NCBI RefSeq assembly: GCF_905220565.1
Contig: NC_059419.1
Coordinates: forward strand, 5,766,001 to 5,830,000
DNA: 64,000 nt
DNA from: Melitaea cinxia
Lineage: Eukaryota; Arthropoda; Insecta; Lepidoptera; Nymphalidae
Direction: 5' to 3'
How positions within the stretch are numbered: the stretch's first letter is position 1; each line of letters opens with the position of its first letter. Position numbers and translations under genes: made by a program. Below are positions 11,800-23,719 of the stretch, one piece after another. The notes beneath the pieces were generated by a model. It was not told the DNA's origin. It searched no databases and worked only from the letters and a program-made list of their open reading frames with translations.

Positions 11800-12857
11800 A
11801 GGTTTTTTTGTATTATTTAAATTTAAATACAAATAGTAAACATTACATTATTTTTTGAAACCTATTTTTTTTTTTGTTTTTGATCCATTCCTATTAGTCA
11901 TTTTAGAATAAACAAATTTCCTTAACTAACAGGTTCTCTCTGGCACAAGTTGTGGTGCAGGTATTAAAAATATCTCCTGCACACACACACACACCCTATG
12001 CATCTTGAAATATCCTTCAATCCAGTTAACTTCCATCAATCCAGTAACCTATTATATGTATATCTTCATTCCTAAGTACAAACACACAGACACACATACA
12101 AACAGTGAGATATCACACACTCAAAAATATTATCCTCTTCGAAGTCAGGTAAAAAAGAATGAAGCCTGCTAGACAGAAAGATCCCACTCAGGGGTATTAG
12201 TATCAGCGATTACAAACGTGTAGTTAATAACGATCAATGTACAAAATTATAATGTAATCAAACGTTACAGTCATTCATAGACATTATGATTCAAGGTATG
12301 ATACTTTAATCTTTTATACGTTTTTAATGTTTTTTTTTTGTTTTTTTTTTGCTCTGAGTTTACGAACAAATAGGTATATTCAATATAAATGAGGTATTAG
12401 TAACGACGCAGCGGAGAATATAACACGCCAGGTTAGTTTAATTTGCATTTTAGATTATTTATTTTTATTATAGTTTTTATTTACTTTATTTTAGATGCTT
12501 TAAAAAGGTTAAAATTATTAACTAATGAATGTTTTTTTGTCGTTTGTAAACACAATATTGTACACTTAGATAAAAATCTACGGATTTAGATGAGATTTTT
12601 CAATTATACTTACTATAGAATATATATTTTGCACCCAGCAAATGAGAAAAATAGAGTTTCTAGGAAGTTTTTAAAGCTGCTGGCAGCAGCTAGAGCTAGA
12701 TTTGTAAGTTTTTTTTTGTGAAGAATGGAACTACGTAGACTTTAATTAAAAATGACTACATAGCCTAATTCGAACCTTTTAAACTGAAGTGCAGTACGCG
12801 ATTTTGCAAGCTTTAAATGTTCCAATTCACTAGTTTTTAATTAAATCCATATTTTTG
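11800..12857. other. No gene seen
   Basis: AT-rich, with CA-rich low-complexity patches near 11980 and 12080. No supported frame. Confidence 0.4.
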
Positions 12858-15024
12858 CTCCGCTGCAGAGGCAGATTTAGAGGAGGGTAACCACGACTAC
12901 AGCCCAGGGGCCTACACAAGAGACTTCAAAAAAAATTTCAAATTCAAACTAGTAAACACTAGTAAACCACTTTTCCCTTAATATTTTTAATTCTCTTCTA
13001 ACTCAATTATTTGATATTCATGCTCCTTTACGTCCAGTCAAACTTAAACATCTCCCTGCACCATGGTTAACCGAAGATGGCACTTATGGTTAAACGCAAC
13101 ACATCCAAGTCGAAATTTAAGCTTAACCCTACTGAAGATAATCTCACTAGATACAAAAAGCTACGGAACCGATGCAATAGAATCTGTAGAGATGCACAAC
13201 GCAATTTTATAAATAATTCCATAAACAACAAAAGTACTTCTGATGTTTGGAAGTTTCTGAACACATTAGGGATTGGGAGACAACGTGATAATATTTGTAA
13301 ATCAAACTGATCTTGACACACTCAACAACTATTTCACCACTGTTGATGTTTTGACTCCTAGTGTTAGAGACAATACTATTGCTGAAATTTCTCTTCGGTC
13401 AAAAATAAATAATACTCCATTCCGTTTTCATTCTGTCGATATAGAGGATGTCTACAAGCATGTCCAGGCTATTAAATCGGATGCCATTGGTTGTGATGGA
13501 GTGAGCCGACGAATGATCACTTTATCTATAAACACAGTTCTTCCTATCATTTGCAATATTTTCAATCATTCTCTTTCATCTAATACTTTTCCTGAGTTAT
13601 GGCGTCTTGCTCATGTCATTCCTATTCCTAAGCTTTCCAACCCCTCCTCACACACTCATTATAGACCGATTTCCGTGTTACCATTCTTGTCCAAGGTTCT
13701 TGAAAGAATCGTTCATAAGCAACTAACGCACTACTTACATGACAATAGTATCCTCAGTCCTTTCCAGTCTGGTTTCCGCCCTGGGCACAGCACTGTTTCG
13801 GCTCTTGCTAAAATATGTGACGACATGAGGCTTGGGATTAATAAGCAGCAGGTCACAATTATTGTTCTATTAGACTTTTCGAACGCATTTAACACTGTTG
13901 ACCATGACTTTCACCTCACAATTTTCGAAAACTTAAATTTCTCACCAGATGCTGATAATTGGTTCCGTTAGTATCTTTATGATCGCGCACAAAGAATTCG
14001 AACCATTGACAAGCTCTTTTCATGCAGCCGTCTCAGAGCTGGAGTACCTCAGGGTGGTGTTCTTTCCCTGTTCTGTTCTCCATATTTATTAATTCTTTAA
14101 CTTATATTCTTTCTCTTCCTTTTCATTTATATGCTGATGACTTTCAGATCTATCTGACAACTCCTGTTGACGATATGGCTACAGCAATTGGTCGTGTTAA
14201 CCAGGAACTTGCAGTTATATGTTCTTGGTGTAAATCGTATGGACTGTCGATAAATCCTAATAAGTCGCAAATTTCCATAATAGGTAATTCTATACAGATA
14301 TCCAAAGTAAATGTTTCTTATCTTCCTCCTGTCTGTTTTGGTGGCTCGAAATTAGAATTTCATGGTAGTATCAAAAATCTAGGCCTTATTCTAGACAGCA
14401 CACTTTCTTGGAGACCTCAAGTTGCTGAGATTAGTCGCAAAATATATGCTGCAATCGGCACATTGAGAAAGTAGAAAATTTTCTTGCCTATCAAAACTAA
14501 GGTATCACTTGCCCACACACTTCTTTTCCCTATTCTTGATTATGCTGATGTCTGCTACTCTGACCTGTCTGAAACTCTCCTTAATAAACTTGAACGCCTT
14601 CAAAACATGATCATCAGATTCATATTTGGTTTAAGAAAGTACGATCATATCTCAGATTATCGAGCACAGCTTAACTGGCTTAAAATAAGAGAACGCCGCA
14701 ACTTACATCTTCTATCTTTTCTCTACTCTATCCTTTTCCATCCCACTACTCCCCCATACCTAAAAAAATGTTTTACTTTTCTTGGCTCGGACGTGCCCAG
14801 TACGTTGGGCCTTCGTTCTCAGGGTGACAACAGACTTAAACATCCTATATCGCACAGTCAATGTTACAGCAAATCTTTTTGTGTTAAGGCCGTAAAACTG
14901 TGGAATGCCCTCCCGCGAGACATTCGCCAAGCAGAGTCGATTGATATTTTTAAGCGACGTGTTAAAAAACATTTTCTATCTACATATCGTTAATAACATT
15001 TATTTATATGATATTTATATATTA

Positions 15025-15341
15025 CTAGCTGACCACACAAACGTTGTCTTGCCGCTAAACGCTATTTAAAAATAGGGGTTGATGGTAGAGGGTTGAAAAT
15101 TTAGGGTTGTATGAATTTTTTAATGTTGTATCATAAAAAAATAGAAATTAAAAATTATGTCTAAAAAATAAAAAATAAAAATTTAGGGGTGGACTACCCC
15201 TAACATATAGGGGATGAAAAATAAATGTTGGCCGATTCTCATAGATACCGGATAAGCACAAAAAATTTCATCAAAATCAGTCAAGCCGTTTCGGAGGAGT
15301 ATGGCAACGAAAACTGTGACACGAGAATTTTATATATTAGA
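15025..15341 (-). mobile_element. Helitron-like element, CTAGCTGACC...GTGACACGAGAATTTTA type
   Basis: A|CTAGCTGACC at the left and TATATTAGA|T at the right, the mirror of A|TC...CTAG|T. The interior has GGCCGATTCTCATAGATACC and CGTTTCGGAGGAGTATGGC. Same family as 17394-17598, 22696-23003, 27059-27262 and 56293-58379. Inserted in the 3'UTR of the CR1-type LINE. Confidence 0.65.
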
Positions 15342-15664
15342 TTTCACGTTAAATAAAAGCTTTTAAAAGTGAGCTTGGTACTGTGCTTGTACACAATTCA
15401 TCGTGTTTTTTACAATTTGTCATTTATATTTTATTAAATGTATTCATTCACAATAAAAAATACCAACGTACTTACTCCACTAAAGTTCTAACCATCGTAG
15501 ACTACATTTCAACCTACACTGTGATTTCCGCTCCAATACACCCGGGTCACATACGAAGCCACGATCATTTTACTGTGACACTGTGAGCGCTAGATGTTAC
15601 TGTTTCGAATAAAATTTTACAACGAGTATTGGTGATACAAACTGGTATTTTGTATTTTTTGTTG

Positions 15665-15850
15665 TTTAATTTTTCATTTCTCAAAATATTATCAGATCTC
15701 AATCAAATTTAACTAAGGCCACAAAACAAACATCATCTTTCGATTATGAACCACCCAGTTAAAAGTCCTGAGGTAACATACACTCAGAAACTTTTTTGAA
15801 GTCGGTTAATCATACACTCGGAAATTTTTTTGAAGTCGATTAAAAACTAT
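15665..15850 (-). repeat. GAAGTCGG-family repeat fragment
   Basis: Shows CACCCAGTTAAAAGTCCTGA and TTTTTTGAAGTCGGTTAA, hallmarks of the family seen more completely at 36315-36990 and 47499-47935. The terminal piece is present twice in tandem. Confidence 0.5.
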
Positions 15851-15856
15851 TTAGTA

Positions 15857-16121
15857 CTAGCTGACCCGGCGAACTTCGTATCGCCTAACAGTGACTTGTA
15901 AGTATTATCACAAATCTTTTGTATGGGAGTATAGAAAAGTGTTGTTTTTAGACCTTTTCAGAAAATTTTAATTTTTTTTTTTAGAATTTTTGTCTCCGTA
16001 AGAACCATCCTCGTACTTCAAGGAATATTAAAAAAAAAAAGAATTAGCGAAATCGGTCCAACCGTTTTCGAGTTTTGCGCTTAGCAACACATTCAGCGAC
16101 TCATTTTTATATTATAGAAGA
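15857..16121 (-). mobile_element. Helitron-like element, CTAGCTGACCCGGCGAACTTCG type
   Basis: Left A|CTAGCTGACCCGGCGAACTT, right TATAGAAGA|T. The interior carries AAATCGGTCCAACCGTTTTC and GCGCTTAGCAACACATTCAG. A close plus-strand copy ends at 29883. Confidence 0.65.
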
Positions 16122-16644
16122 TTATTTGTTAATAATTATTGTTAATATATATTTTATGTATCTAATTATTTTTTATGCATATTATTATGTAAATATATGT
16201 ATGCCTCAATGTAATCATGTATGTGTATGTTATATGTATATATGTGTTTCATACACTATATACTAAAATATTTACTTATTTATATGTTTTTTTTTTTCTT
16301 TTTTTTAATAATTATGTAAGCTTATCATATCGTAGTTTTTATCTATTTATAATTGATCTTTACTCCTTAATTTGTGCACACCTTAACCGCTGCTACTGTA
16401 TCGTGTCCTGTACCCAAAGGTTATCTGGAAGAGATCGCAATTTGGCGATAAGATCGCCTTTGTACATCTTCTATTGTATCTTTCTTTATATGTGTCTGTA
16501 TTTCGGTGTACATTAAGAATAAATAAATATTTTTTTTCGTCCCTTACCTTTTAAGTGACCATTTTATTTGGAAAATAATTTGGGGCCAAGGGCCCTCCAC
16601 TTTTTTGTTGCCCCTAGGCCTCCAGACCTCTAAATTCGGCCCTG

Positions 16645-17067
16645 TCGCGCTGTCTTTACTTTCGAATGTGCATGTTCATGTTATATGACTTTGGTCAAAT
16701 CTTTAATATTTTGTGGTCGACAGCTTGATGTAACCATTTTGTACAAAAAAAACAACAAAGATTTACGGAAACATGTAGAATCTACTTTTAGCAATAACAA
16801 AACTTCAAAAGTTTATTTACATTTCGATAAGTTTATATACTATGTATTTGTATACTACACACATGGGCTATATGACCACTATCGATTAAGATCTAGATGA
16901 CGGATCTGCATTACCAAGACCTGTATTCAACAAAGAAATGTTGCTAAAATTCTTATTTATTGTTAGCACCATTCCACGAGGATATGAGTATTACAGCAAT
17001 TTGTAAGTAATTAGTATTTGGTGATTTGCCTTTTGGATGTAAACAATATTGTACATTTATTATTATA
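16645..17067. other. No gene seen
   Basis: AT-rich, no supported frame. Confidence 0.4.
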
Positions 17068-17598
17068 CTGGCTGCCCGGACAGACTTCGTTCTGTCAAAA
17101 ATTAGTTGTAATTTGATTATTATTATTATTGTATTAAAACTTACCATGGACTTTAAAGAAAAAATAAATTAGCCGAATTGGTAGAGTCATTCTTGAGTTA
17201 TGCGCTTAGCAACATTTTTTTTATATAACACTAACTACCCGGACAAAGTTCGTTTTCTCAAAAGTTAATAGTAAAAAAACTTTTTTAGTATTAAAACCTT
17301 CCGTAAGCCTTAAGGAACATACAAAAAATAAATTAGCCGAATTGGTCGAGCCATTGTCGAGTTATGGCGCTTAGCGGCATTAATTTTTATTTACTAGCTG
17401 ACCCGGCAAAAGTTGTTTTGCCATATATGTTATTAACCCTCTTAATCCCCCTCCCCCTTATAACTTAGGGGTGTGACAATTTGATGTTGGCCGATTCTCA
17501 GACCTATCCGATATGCACACAAAATTTCATAAAAATCGCTTCAGCCGTTTCGAAGGAGTTTGGCATAAAACGCTGCAACACGAGAATTGTATATTTTA
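17068..17598 (-). mobile_element. Row of three Helitron-like units head-to-tail
   Basis: Three units in the same orientation abut each other. Unit 1 starts at 17068 (A|CTGGCTGCCCGGACAGACTT), unit 2 at 17231 (A|CTAACTACCCGGACAAAGTT), unit 3 at 17394 (A|CTAGCTGACCCGGCAAAAGT). Units 1 and 2 share AAATAAATTAGCCGAATTGG and a GCGCTTAGC block; unit 3 belongs to the 15025-15341 subfamily. No helicase gene. Confidence 0.6.
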
Positions 17599-18029
17599 AA
17601 ATTTATAATAAAATCATTAATTTTTAATATAAAATTTCACATATTTTTCTCATATTTTTCATATTTTTCTTTTCTGAAAATAATCACTTGTATTATAATT
17701 GAGTAATCACAGATGAGCTGTACCTACACTTGACATCAGTTCTATTGTAATCCAAAAACAGATCACGTACACCTAACCTACGTCTTTTGTAAGTCACTTG
17801 TAAAATATGGTTTCGTATCTATTTTTTAATTAGTGTGAGTAATAAAACATTGAAGAGCTCTAACCAGCATACATTTGCCCTAGCTTGAGTTGCAGTGTTA
17901 ATCTTCTGTACTACTCTACTCTGCAAAATATTTGAACCTCACGATGTTTTGTTCACGATTGAGTTAGGTAAGAAAAACGGTGGTAAATTTGACACGTGAA
18001 AATTACTATAAATCCAGACTATTTTTTTA

Positions 18030-18232
18030 TATAACTAAGTCGGCAAACAAGCGTACGTCTCACCTACCTGATGGTAAGCGATTGCCGCTGTCTAATGACA
18101 TATGCAACGGCTGAAGCATCGCAAGCGCGTTGCCGACCCTAACTCCAATTCCCCTGGAGCTCTGGTCACCTTACTTACCATCAGGAACACAATATCGCTT
18201 GAAAGTATTATTATTTAGCTACATTATACATT
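18030..18232 (-). repeat. About 260-bp retroposon family, truncated reverse copy
   Basis: TAAGTCGGCAAACAAGCGTA, CCTGATGGTAAGCGATTGCC, GTTGCCGACCCTAACTCCAA and GGAGCTCTGGTCACCTTACT match the reverse complement of 5330-5594. Confidence 0.65.
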
Positions 18233-18695
18233 TGAATCCACAACTGAAGCATAACTGATATAAAAGATTTATTTGCTGGACAAATCTAGTAGCGAATATT
18301 TATATTATTGAACCAAGTTCATTAACAAAGTGAAACAGTATTAACGTGTCTGTGTTTCAATTTCACGTCCACATAAGATATTTCCGTAATCATATATCGT
18401 TCATATATCGCAAATGAAGGTGAATATAGTTACAAACGTTTCACAGTAGAGGTAGTAATTTCATTGATAAACACTGTGTGACGTTACGTCGACTATGAAC
18501 TTGTTTGTTTTAAACGTCGTAGAATACCTGTGTGAAAATTTATCAGCCGTATGATAGTAAAAATTAGTATGAATGAATGTAACCGAAATAGCCCAAGCAT
18601 CAAAGCAAGCAAGAATTAGCATAAGTTGAAGTGACAGTGGACTAGTCATCTGTGTCGCAGAACCGATATCCGTTGAAGCAGATGTGTCCAGCCGG

Positions 18696-19759
18696 CCTAG
18701 CATGCATACAACGAGATATCTCTTGACGAGAGAGAAAGATAATGTCTACATCGAGTATTTTCTCGATTACCCTAACATGCGCACTACGAGAGACAAAATT
18801 CTCTTCCGAAGACTTCGCCTTGTCGAGTAGAGAAACATTATCAACCATAATCACAATTGAATATCATTCTTATTTCTTATGTCGTAAAGTTGAATTTACA
18901 AGGTTATTGACCAATTTCAAACGAGTGACACATGTTTTATTTAAAAATGTTCTCGGCCTTTTGGCTAAGATAAAAAGTGTATATCTAATTTAAAAAACTC
19001 TAATATGGAAAATAAAACGGCGTAAGTAAATGCATTTAATTATATATGTAAAACAATATGCTCGTGTTGTGCTTTATATCTTGTCGCACATTAGATAATT
19101 GTAATTCTATCACGCATTGTTTGTTTGTTTTTTTTTTTTAATTTTTAAAATTTTTTGAATTTTTGAATTTTTTTTTGATTATTGATTTTACTTTTATTCT
19201 ATTTAATTTTATTTTTAGTTATTGATTTTTTTAATATAATTTTGTTTTGTTTTTTATTCTGAATGTTGTCTTGTCTTGTTGTACTAACCCAATATGGACT
19301 TATACTTTGGTCTAAAATAAAGTATTATTATTATTATTATTATTTAGAATAAGAAGCAACAGGGTGCAAATACGTTTTTTGTGTCATTATATGGCACACT
19401 TCACTCGACTTTTCGCATTTCCCGCTCTTCGTATACCGAAATTATATAATTATAATAGGGAAACGCCATGGTATACAAAAAATAGGCACCCGGTTTTATT
19501 TATTTTTTATTTATCGTCTTTCTCGTCGATAATATTGAAGACGAGAAGTTTCTCTTCCTAAAACGACAAAATTCGACAAAATTACGATGTCATGTTAGCT
19601 TCCGTAGAGATAAATATCACAGATCACTAAAATTTAATGATTATCTCTTCTTGACGTAACGAGAAGAGTATCGCGTGCACGCATGTTAGCTACTGTAGAC
19701 ATAGAGAGATAATACGAGAAAAGGGGTCGACAAAATTTTGTCGTGGCGTGCATGCTAGG
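18696..19759. mobile_element. 1064-bp non-autonomous TIR element with 8-bp target duplication
   Basis: Termini are CCTAGCATGCATACAACGAG and, reverse-complemented from the right, CCTAGCATGCACGCCACGAC (first 11 bases identical, 16 of 20 overall). Flanking octamers are CCAGCCGG (18688-18695) and CCTGCAGG (19760-19767), 6 of 8 alike. The motif CTA(A/G)CATG recurs as subterminal repeats at 18771, 19591 and 19680. An 8-bp duplication fits hAT or P superfamilies. No transposase frame. Contains the U2-like chimeric retroposon. Confidence 0.65.
18949..19346 (+). repeat. Chimeric retroposon: U2 snRNA 5' head with LINE-like 3' tail
   Basis: TTCTCGGCCTTTTGGCTAAG at 18949 is the 5' stem-loop I region of U2 spliceosomal RNA. 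The match continues with small changes through GTGTATATCT, about 40 bases, then stops. It is not a working U2 gene: the branch-point recognition sequence and Sm site are absent. About 350 bases on, AATATGGACTTATACTTTGG and TCTAAAATAAAG lead into an (ATT)n run, the form of a LINE 3' end. This suggests a template-switch chimera, or independent pieces brought together. Confidence 0.45.
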
Positions 19760-19944
19760 CCTGCAGGAGTGGAGACCGCGTCTTGGCAAACGCAGTGTGG
19801 GACTTCGTCCAAACGCGCTGGACCGACGACCTACGGAAGATTACCGATGTAGGCTGGATGAGGATTGCGGAAAACTGAGATGTCTGTCGCTAACTTAGGG
19901 AGGCCTATGTCCAGCACTGGACTGCAATAGGCTGAACTGACTAA

Positions 19945-21083
19945 ATGACTGATTCGACATTCTAAGCATTATTCAGTATCGGTGGTCAGCAATTTTTTTG
20001 AATACGCTAACTACATGTTATGGATTAAAAAACTATTTTGAATCAGAATTGTTTTCCGACTGTTTCTAAAATAAAAGTTTCTTAAAACTTTTCACTGGGT
20101 ACCTATATCGATTTTGATGATTCTTATTTTAATCGAAAGCTGATACTTGTTTTGCAGTTCAATTTAAATTTGATTGCGATCTGATGACTACTTTTTGAGT
20201 AAGCTTTAATAACGCGATTTTCGATTTATAATCGATAATTTAAAATCACTTTTACCTGGGAACCCAATAGCAGTCAGAGAAAGAATGGTAACAACGTAAC
20301 ATCAAGGTTTCTATATGTTTTGGATGTCATACTTTCTAATCAATACATTAATTACCTAAAATAATTACCTAAAAAAATGCACAAAACCGTACTTATAATA
20401 AAACTGTTCCAGGTTCAATTCTGTTCAACATACCTTAAATTTTGAAAACACTACTACTATCGCAGCAGACGATTCGGAAGTGCTTAAAAAAAGAAACTGA
20501 ACCCAAAAGTGCATGTCTTTAAGATTGTACTGTAAATATTTTAAGGTTTTAGTTAGCCAAGTAACAAATTTAAGTATCCAAGAATTAGGTTACCTGAATT
20601 TTTACGTTTTTAATTACATTTAACACCCATATACTAATAGATTTTAGCTTTCATTGCATTTAACTTCCTAAATGGATGCAATAGTTCATAGCTAATTCAG
20701 TTATTTATTGATATTAAGTTGAATGTCAAAGTGGCCTTCGAAATATTAGATTTTCGACCTATTCAGGCTGTGAACTTGACACATCTCCCGTACCCCAGTA
20801 TGACGACAATCCTGGCAATCTCGCTCAACTATTACTATCCGGTGTAGATACTTATTTCTAAAATATACAACGATGAATACGATATTAAATATCACTTCAA
20901 TTTGTTCTGTCAAGACATGGACAATCTTGGACAATTATGCAGCCATTACTGTGCTTAGTCATTTATTTTAATACGTACAAATTTGAGTTGCTCGTAAAAT
21001 AACAATGTATGTAAGATAGTTATGTTTTTAATATTTTAAAGCAAGAATGTCACATTCACCTTTGTTAAAAACTATACGCTAAC
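19945..21083. other. No gene; one repeat fragment at 20090-20235
   Basis: The stretch 20090-20235 (ACTGGGTACCTATATCGATT, TTTAATCGAAAGCTGATACT) is an internal piece of the GAAGTCGG family, plus strand. The rest is AT-rich with no supported frame. Confidence 0.4.
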
Positions 21084-21425
21084 ACCCGCTCTGGTGTAGT
21101 GGTACGTGTGGCGTGTATGCACCTAATCATCGATTGGTTTTCGCTTTCGATTCTCCTTTGGAATGGTCATACGTATTTGTACAAATATTTCTTTCTGGTA
21201 TGGATGTCTTTCCTTGTAGGTCACACCGCCTTTCCTCGAAGAGCATGTTAAGCTGTCGGGCCTGGTTGTTATCATATACCTACACCCGAATAGCGATAGT
21301 TACTTATTGTAGGGAATATATATGACAACCCGCAGTACAGCAGCCTGATGGTTAAGCGCCGATCCTTCTCCTACATGGAGAAAAAGGCCTATTCCCAGCA
21401 GTGGGATGTAACATGCTGAATCGTG
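21084..21425 (+). repeat. Lepidopteran SINE family B (ends CCCAGCAGTGGGATGTAACA)
   Basis: Starts with a tRNA-like CTCTGGTGTAGTGGTACGTG, passes through CCTCGAAGAGCATGTTAAGC, TGGTTGTTATCATATACCTA and CTTCTCCTACATGGAGAAAA, and ends CCCAGCAGTGGGATGTAACA. The reverse copy at 27785-28045 is nearly complete; fragments are at 53935-54055 and 58586-58745. No frame; RNA polymerase III origin is inferred. Confidence 0.65.
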
Positions 21426-21429
21426 TCTA

Positions 21430-22690
21430 GTAAAAACTAAGCGTTGCTTAATATATTATTCTCTTTAAATATAAAATATCAACGATTATTAGTTGATATC
21501 ACTTATACTCTAGTAGCCTATAAGGTTTAATATATTTGTGCTATATAACTGATCCATTTGAGTTTTATTTTTTTAGTTTTATCTTGTACTTGAATTTGAT
21601 AATGTCAATACAGAGCAACAACCGCTACTAGGTCGTTACAATAACAGCCAAAATGACGACAAGCAAGGCCAGATGGAGAGACCATAAAGGATCAAAAAGA
21701 AATATTGTTCAAATACAAACAGCTACAATAAATACTCGTAATAATATTTACAAACAGTAATATGGGTTTATGCATTAAGATATCTAACAAGTTTTAAATA
21801 AGATTAATTTATGCAACTTAAATGTGGGTCAGGAGAGTAGCCAGTTTGAGTTAAGCCTTGAAACATTTGTGTGAGGACCACTCGGTTTTTGATTGCGATG
21901 ACACCCTTACGTAAACAAAATATAAGTAGCTGTATTTGGGTTGTGGAAAATTAAATAAAAAACATTATAAGTGTTACAAAATGTCACATAAACACGAATG
22001 CATAGGTTAATTATTAGAAAATCCTATACGACATTTTGTATCGAGTTTCTAGAAAAACACATAATATCTCTTCCATAGTGCAAGGTCCCGTATGAATACG
22101 CACGATGCACAGTGGTAACGGCATCCTTGATCCGAATACAATTATTACAATACAACCCACGAGCTATACTGTTATTTAGTCAGCCATCATTATTTATGGC
22201 TTATTATGTGTTACGGGGTTATTAGGAGCATTTATTACTGAATATTCGATCAAATATATATTATATATATATAATATGATATAATATTTTTTGTTACCTA
22301 ATATTTTATTCTAGAGTTTAATCAATTTATTCAAAAAACAGTTCTTCTGGAAATAATCTTCTTTGTTGTAATAATTTCGCTACAAAATAGTACAAAATAT
22401 AAATACGAAGCTGAAATATTATTACAATTCATAATATTCGCATCCAATTCCCCCGACCCCGGTTTACAAAAGATCAGAAGTTATAATAAAAAAATTAAAC
22501 AAATAAAGTATTAATACTTCAGCTGTGTACATTTGTTCTTATAAATATGCAGTATTAAATTCTGTGACAGTGACGCGATGGCCGTTACGCAAACAATGCG
22601 TGGTCTTATCGCTTTGTTTTGCGAAGAAAGTCGTGAGGTATAAAACTTGGCATTTTGACGCACATTTTTAATTTGAATTTTACATTTATA
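21430..22690. other. No gene seen
   Basis: AT-rich stretch. A TA-rich near-palindrome at 22255-22290 is low complexity only. Confidence 0.4.
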
Positions 22691-22695
22691 AAACA

Positions 22696-23003
22696 CTAGC
22701 TGACCCGGCAAACGTTGTATTGTCGCTAAACACTATTAAAAAATAGGGGTTGGTGGTAGAAGGGTCATTTAGCGTTCAATGTATTTATAATGCCAAATCG
22801 TAATAAAATAAGAATATAAAATTGTGGCAAAAAATAAAAAATATATTAGGGGTGGGTCACCCTTATAATTTAGAGGTAATAAAATAATTTTGGCCGATTC
22901 TCAGACCTACTCAACATGCAACCAAAATTTCATAAAAATCGGTTCAGCCATTTCGGAGGAGTATGTTAACTAACATTGTGACACAAGAATTTAATAAATA
23001 AGA
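22696..23003 (-). mobile_element. Helitron-like element, GTGACAC subfamily
   Basis: Left A|CTAGCTGACCCGGCAAACGT, right AATAAATAAGA|T. The interior carries GGCCGATTCTCAGACCTACT and CATTTCGGAGGAGTATG. Confidence 0.65.
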
Positions 23004-23049
23004 TTAATTAAAAAATTAACAAATACATAGTCTACATCTATGTCACATA

Positions 23050-23095
<46 letters not shown>

Positions 23096-23719
23096 GGTGT
23101 CCCAAAAAGTAGTGATAAGCGGAATTCCTAAGATAGGGCACCCCTTGGGGTATCCGAATCACCCCTATGTATGTTCAGCGATTTTGCATAGTTTTCGAGT
23201 TATGAATTTTTTTATATGTTTTTGAGAATTTTCCACCTGAACAACTTTAAAAATTTCTAAAAAAAAAATTTGAAGACTTTTTAGAATTATTGTTTTTGTA
23301 TCTAAATAGTCATGATCTGTAACTTCCCGCTTAAAAGATTCAGCTTCTTAACTTTGATGGAAATCGTGAAAATCTAAGTGTAAAGTGAAAATTTTACGTT
23401 TTGAGAACTATGACTTCAATTTTTAACATAGAATTAAAAATCTAAACAGGCAATTTTATGGTTTCTAATTAGGCTTAAAAACTTCTCCAGAGTCTCAGCT
23501 TTCATAATCACACATAAAAAGTTGTACTTAATGGGGCTACTTTTGCTAAAATTTGCCTTCAAAGACATCAAGGTGGAAAATTCTTAAAATTACCAATTTG
23601 AATAAAAAATTTTTTTTGTTCAATTTATTATTCCTTTAAGGTTAAATAGTTTTGTCGGCGCTCTAGCTGGGTCATACGTATAGGATTCGTGCGGAGGAAA
23701 ATGATAAATCCGGAGACTG

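Larger units (their letters stand above)
12985..16548 (+). mobile_element. CR1/Jockey-group LINE, pseudogenised, 5'-truncated
   Basis: ORF2 runs from about 12993 to 14993 in broken frames. LFDIHAPLRPVKLKHLPAPW is the end of the endonuclease. It is followed by RYKKLRNRCNRICRDAQRNF and the reverse transcriptase: YRPISVLPFLSKVLERI, SPFQSGFRPGHSTVSAL, LLDFSNAFNTVDHD, GVPQGGVL, HLYADDFQIYL, SINPNKSQ, then LKIRERRNLHLLSFLYS and VKLWNALPRDIRQ at the C-terminus. Frameshifts lie near 13078, 13300 and 14060, with stops at 13969 and 14472. The 3'UTR resumes at about 16122 after Helitron insertions, with the AAAGGTTATCTGGAAGAGAT block and an AATAAATAAATA tail. A possible target duplication, TCCCTTA, flanks it. 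Confidence 0.8.
12866..16644. mobile_element. hAT-like element interrupted by a LINE and Helitrons
   Basis: Left end CAGAGGCAGATTTAGAGG (12866-12883) and the reverse complement of the right end, CAGGGCCGAATTTAGAGG (16627-16644), agree at 14 of 18 bases and look like hAT termini. The flanking octamers CTCCGCTG and TCGCGCTG agree only partly (5 of 8), so the target duplication is old or doubtful. Only about 100 bp of hAT sequence remains on each side; the rest is inserted LINE and Helitron DNA. Confidence 0.5.
18600..19935 (+). mobile_element. RTE LINE 3' end, split by a TIR element
   Basis: Left part (to 18687) reads LCRRTDIR-SRCV. The right part (from 19768) continues as EWRPRLGKRSVG, then in a shifted frame RWTDDLRKITDVGWMRIAEN and EAYVQHWTAIG, ending GGCCTATGTCCAGCACTGGA. 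This is the characteristic C-terminus of lepidopteran RTE elements. Removing 18696-19759 and one target copy rejoins the protein as C-V-L-Q-E-W-R-P. Indels show it is inactive. Confidence 0.7.

Noticed and set aside
18949..18990. Functional U2 snRNA gene
   Set aside because: Only the first 40 or so bases match; the branch-point recognition and Sm regions are missing.
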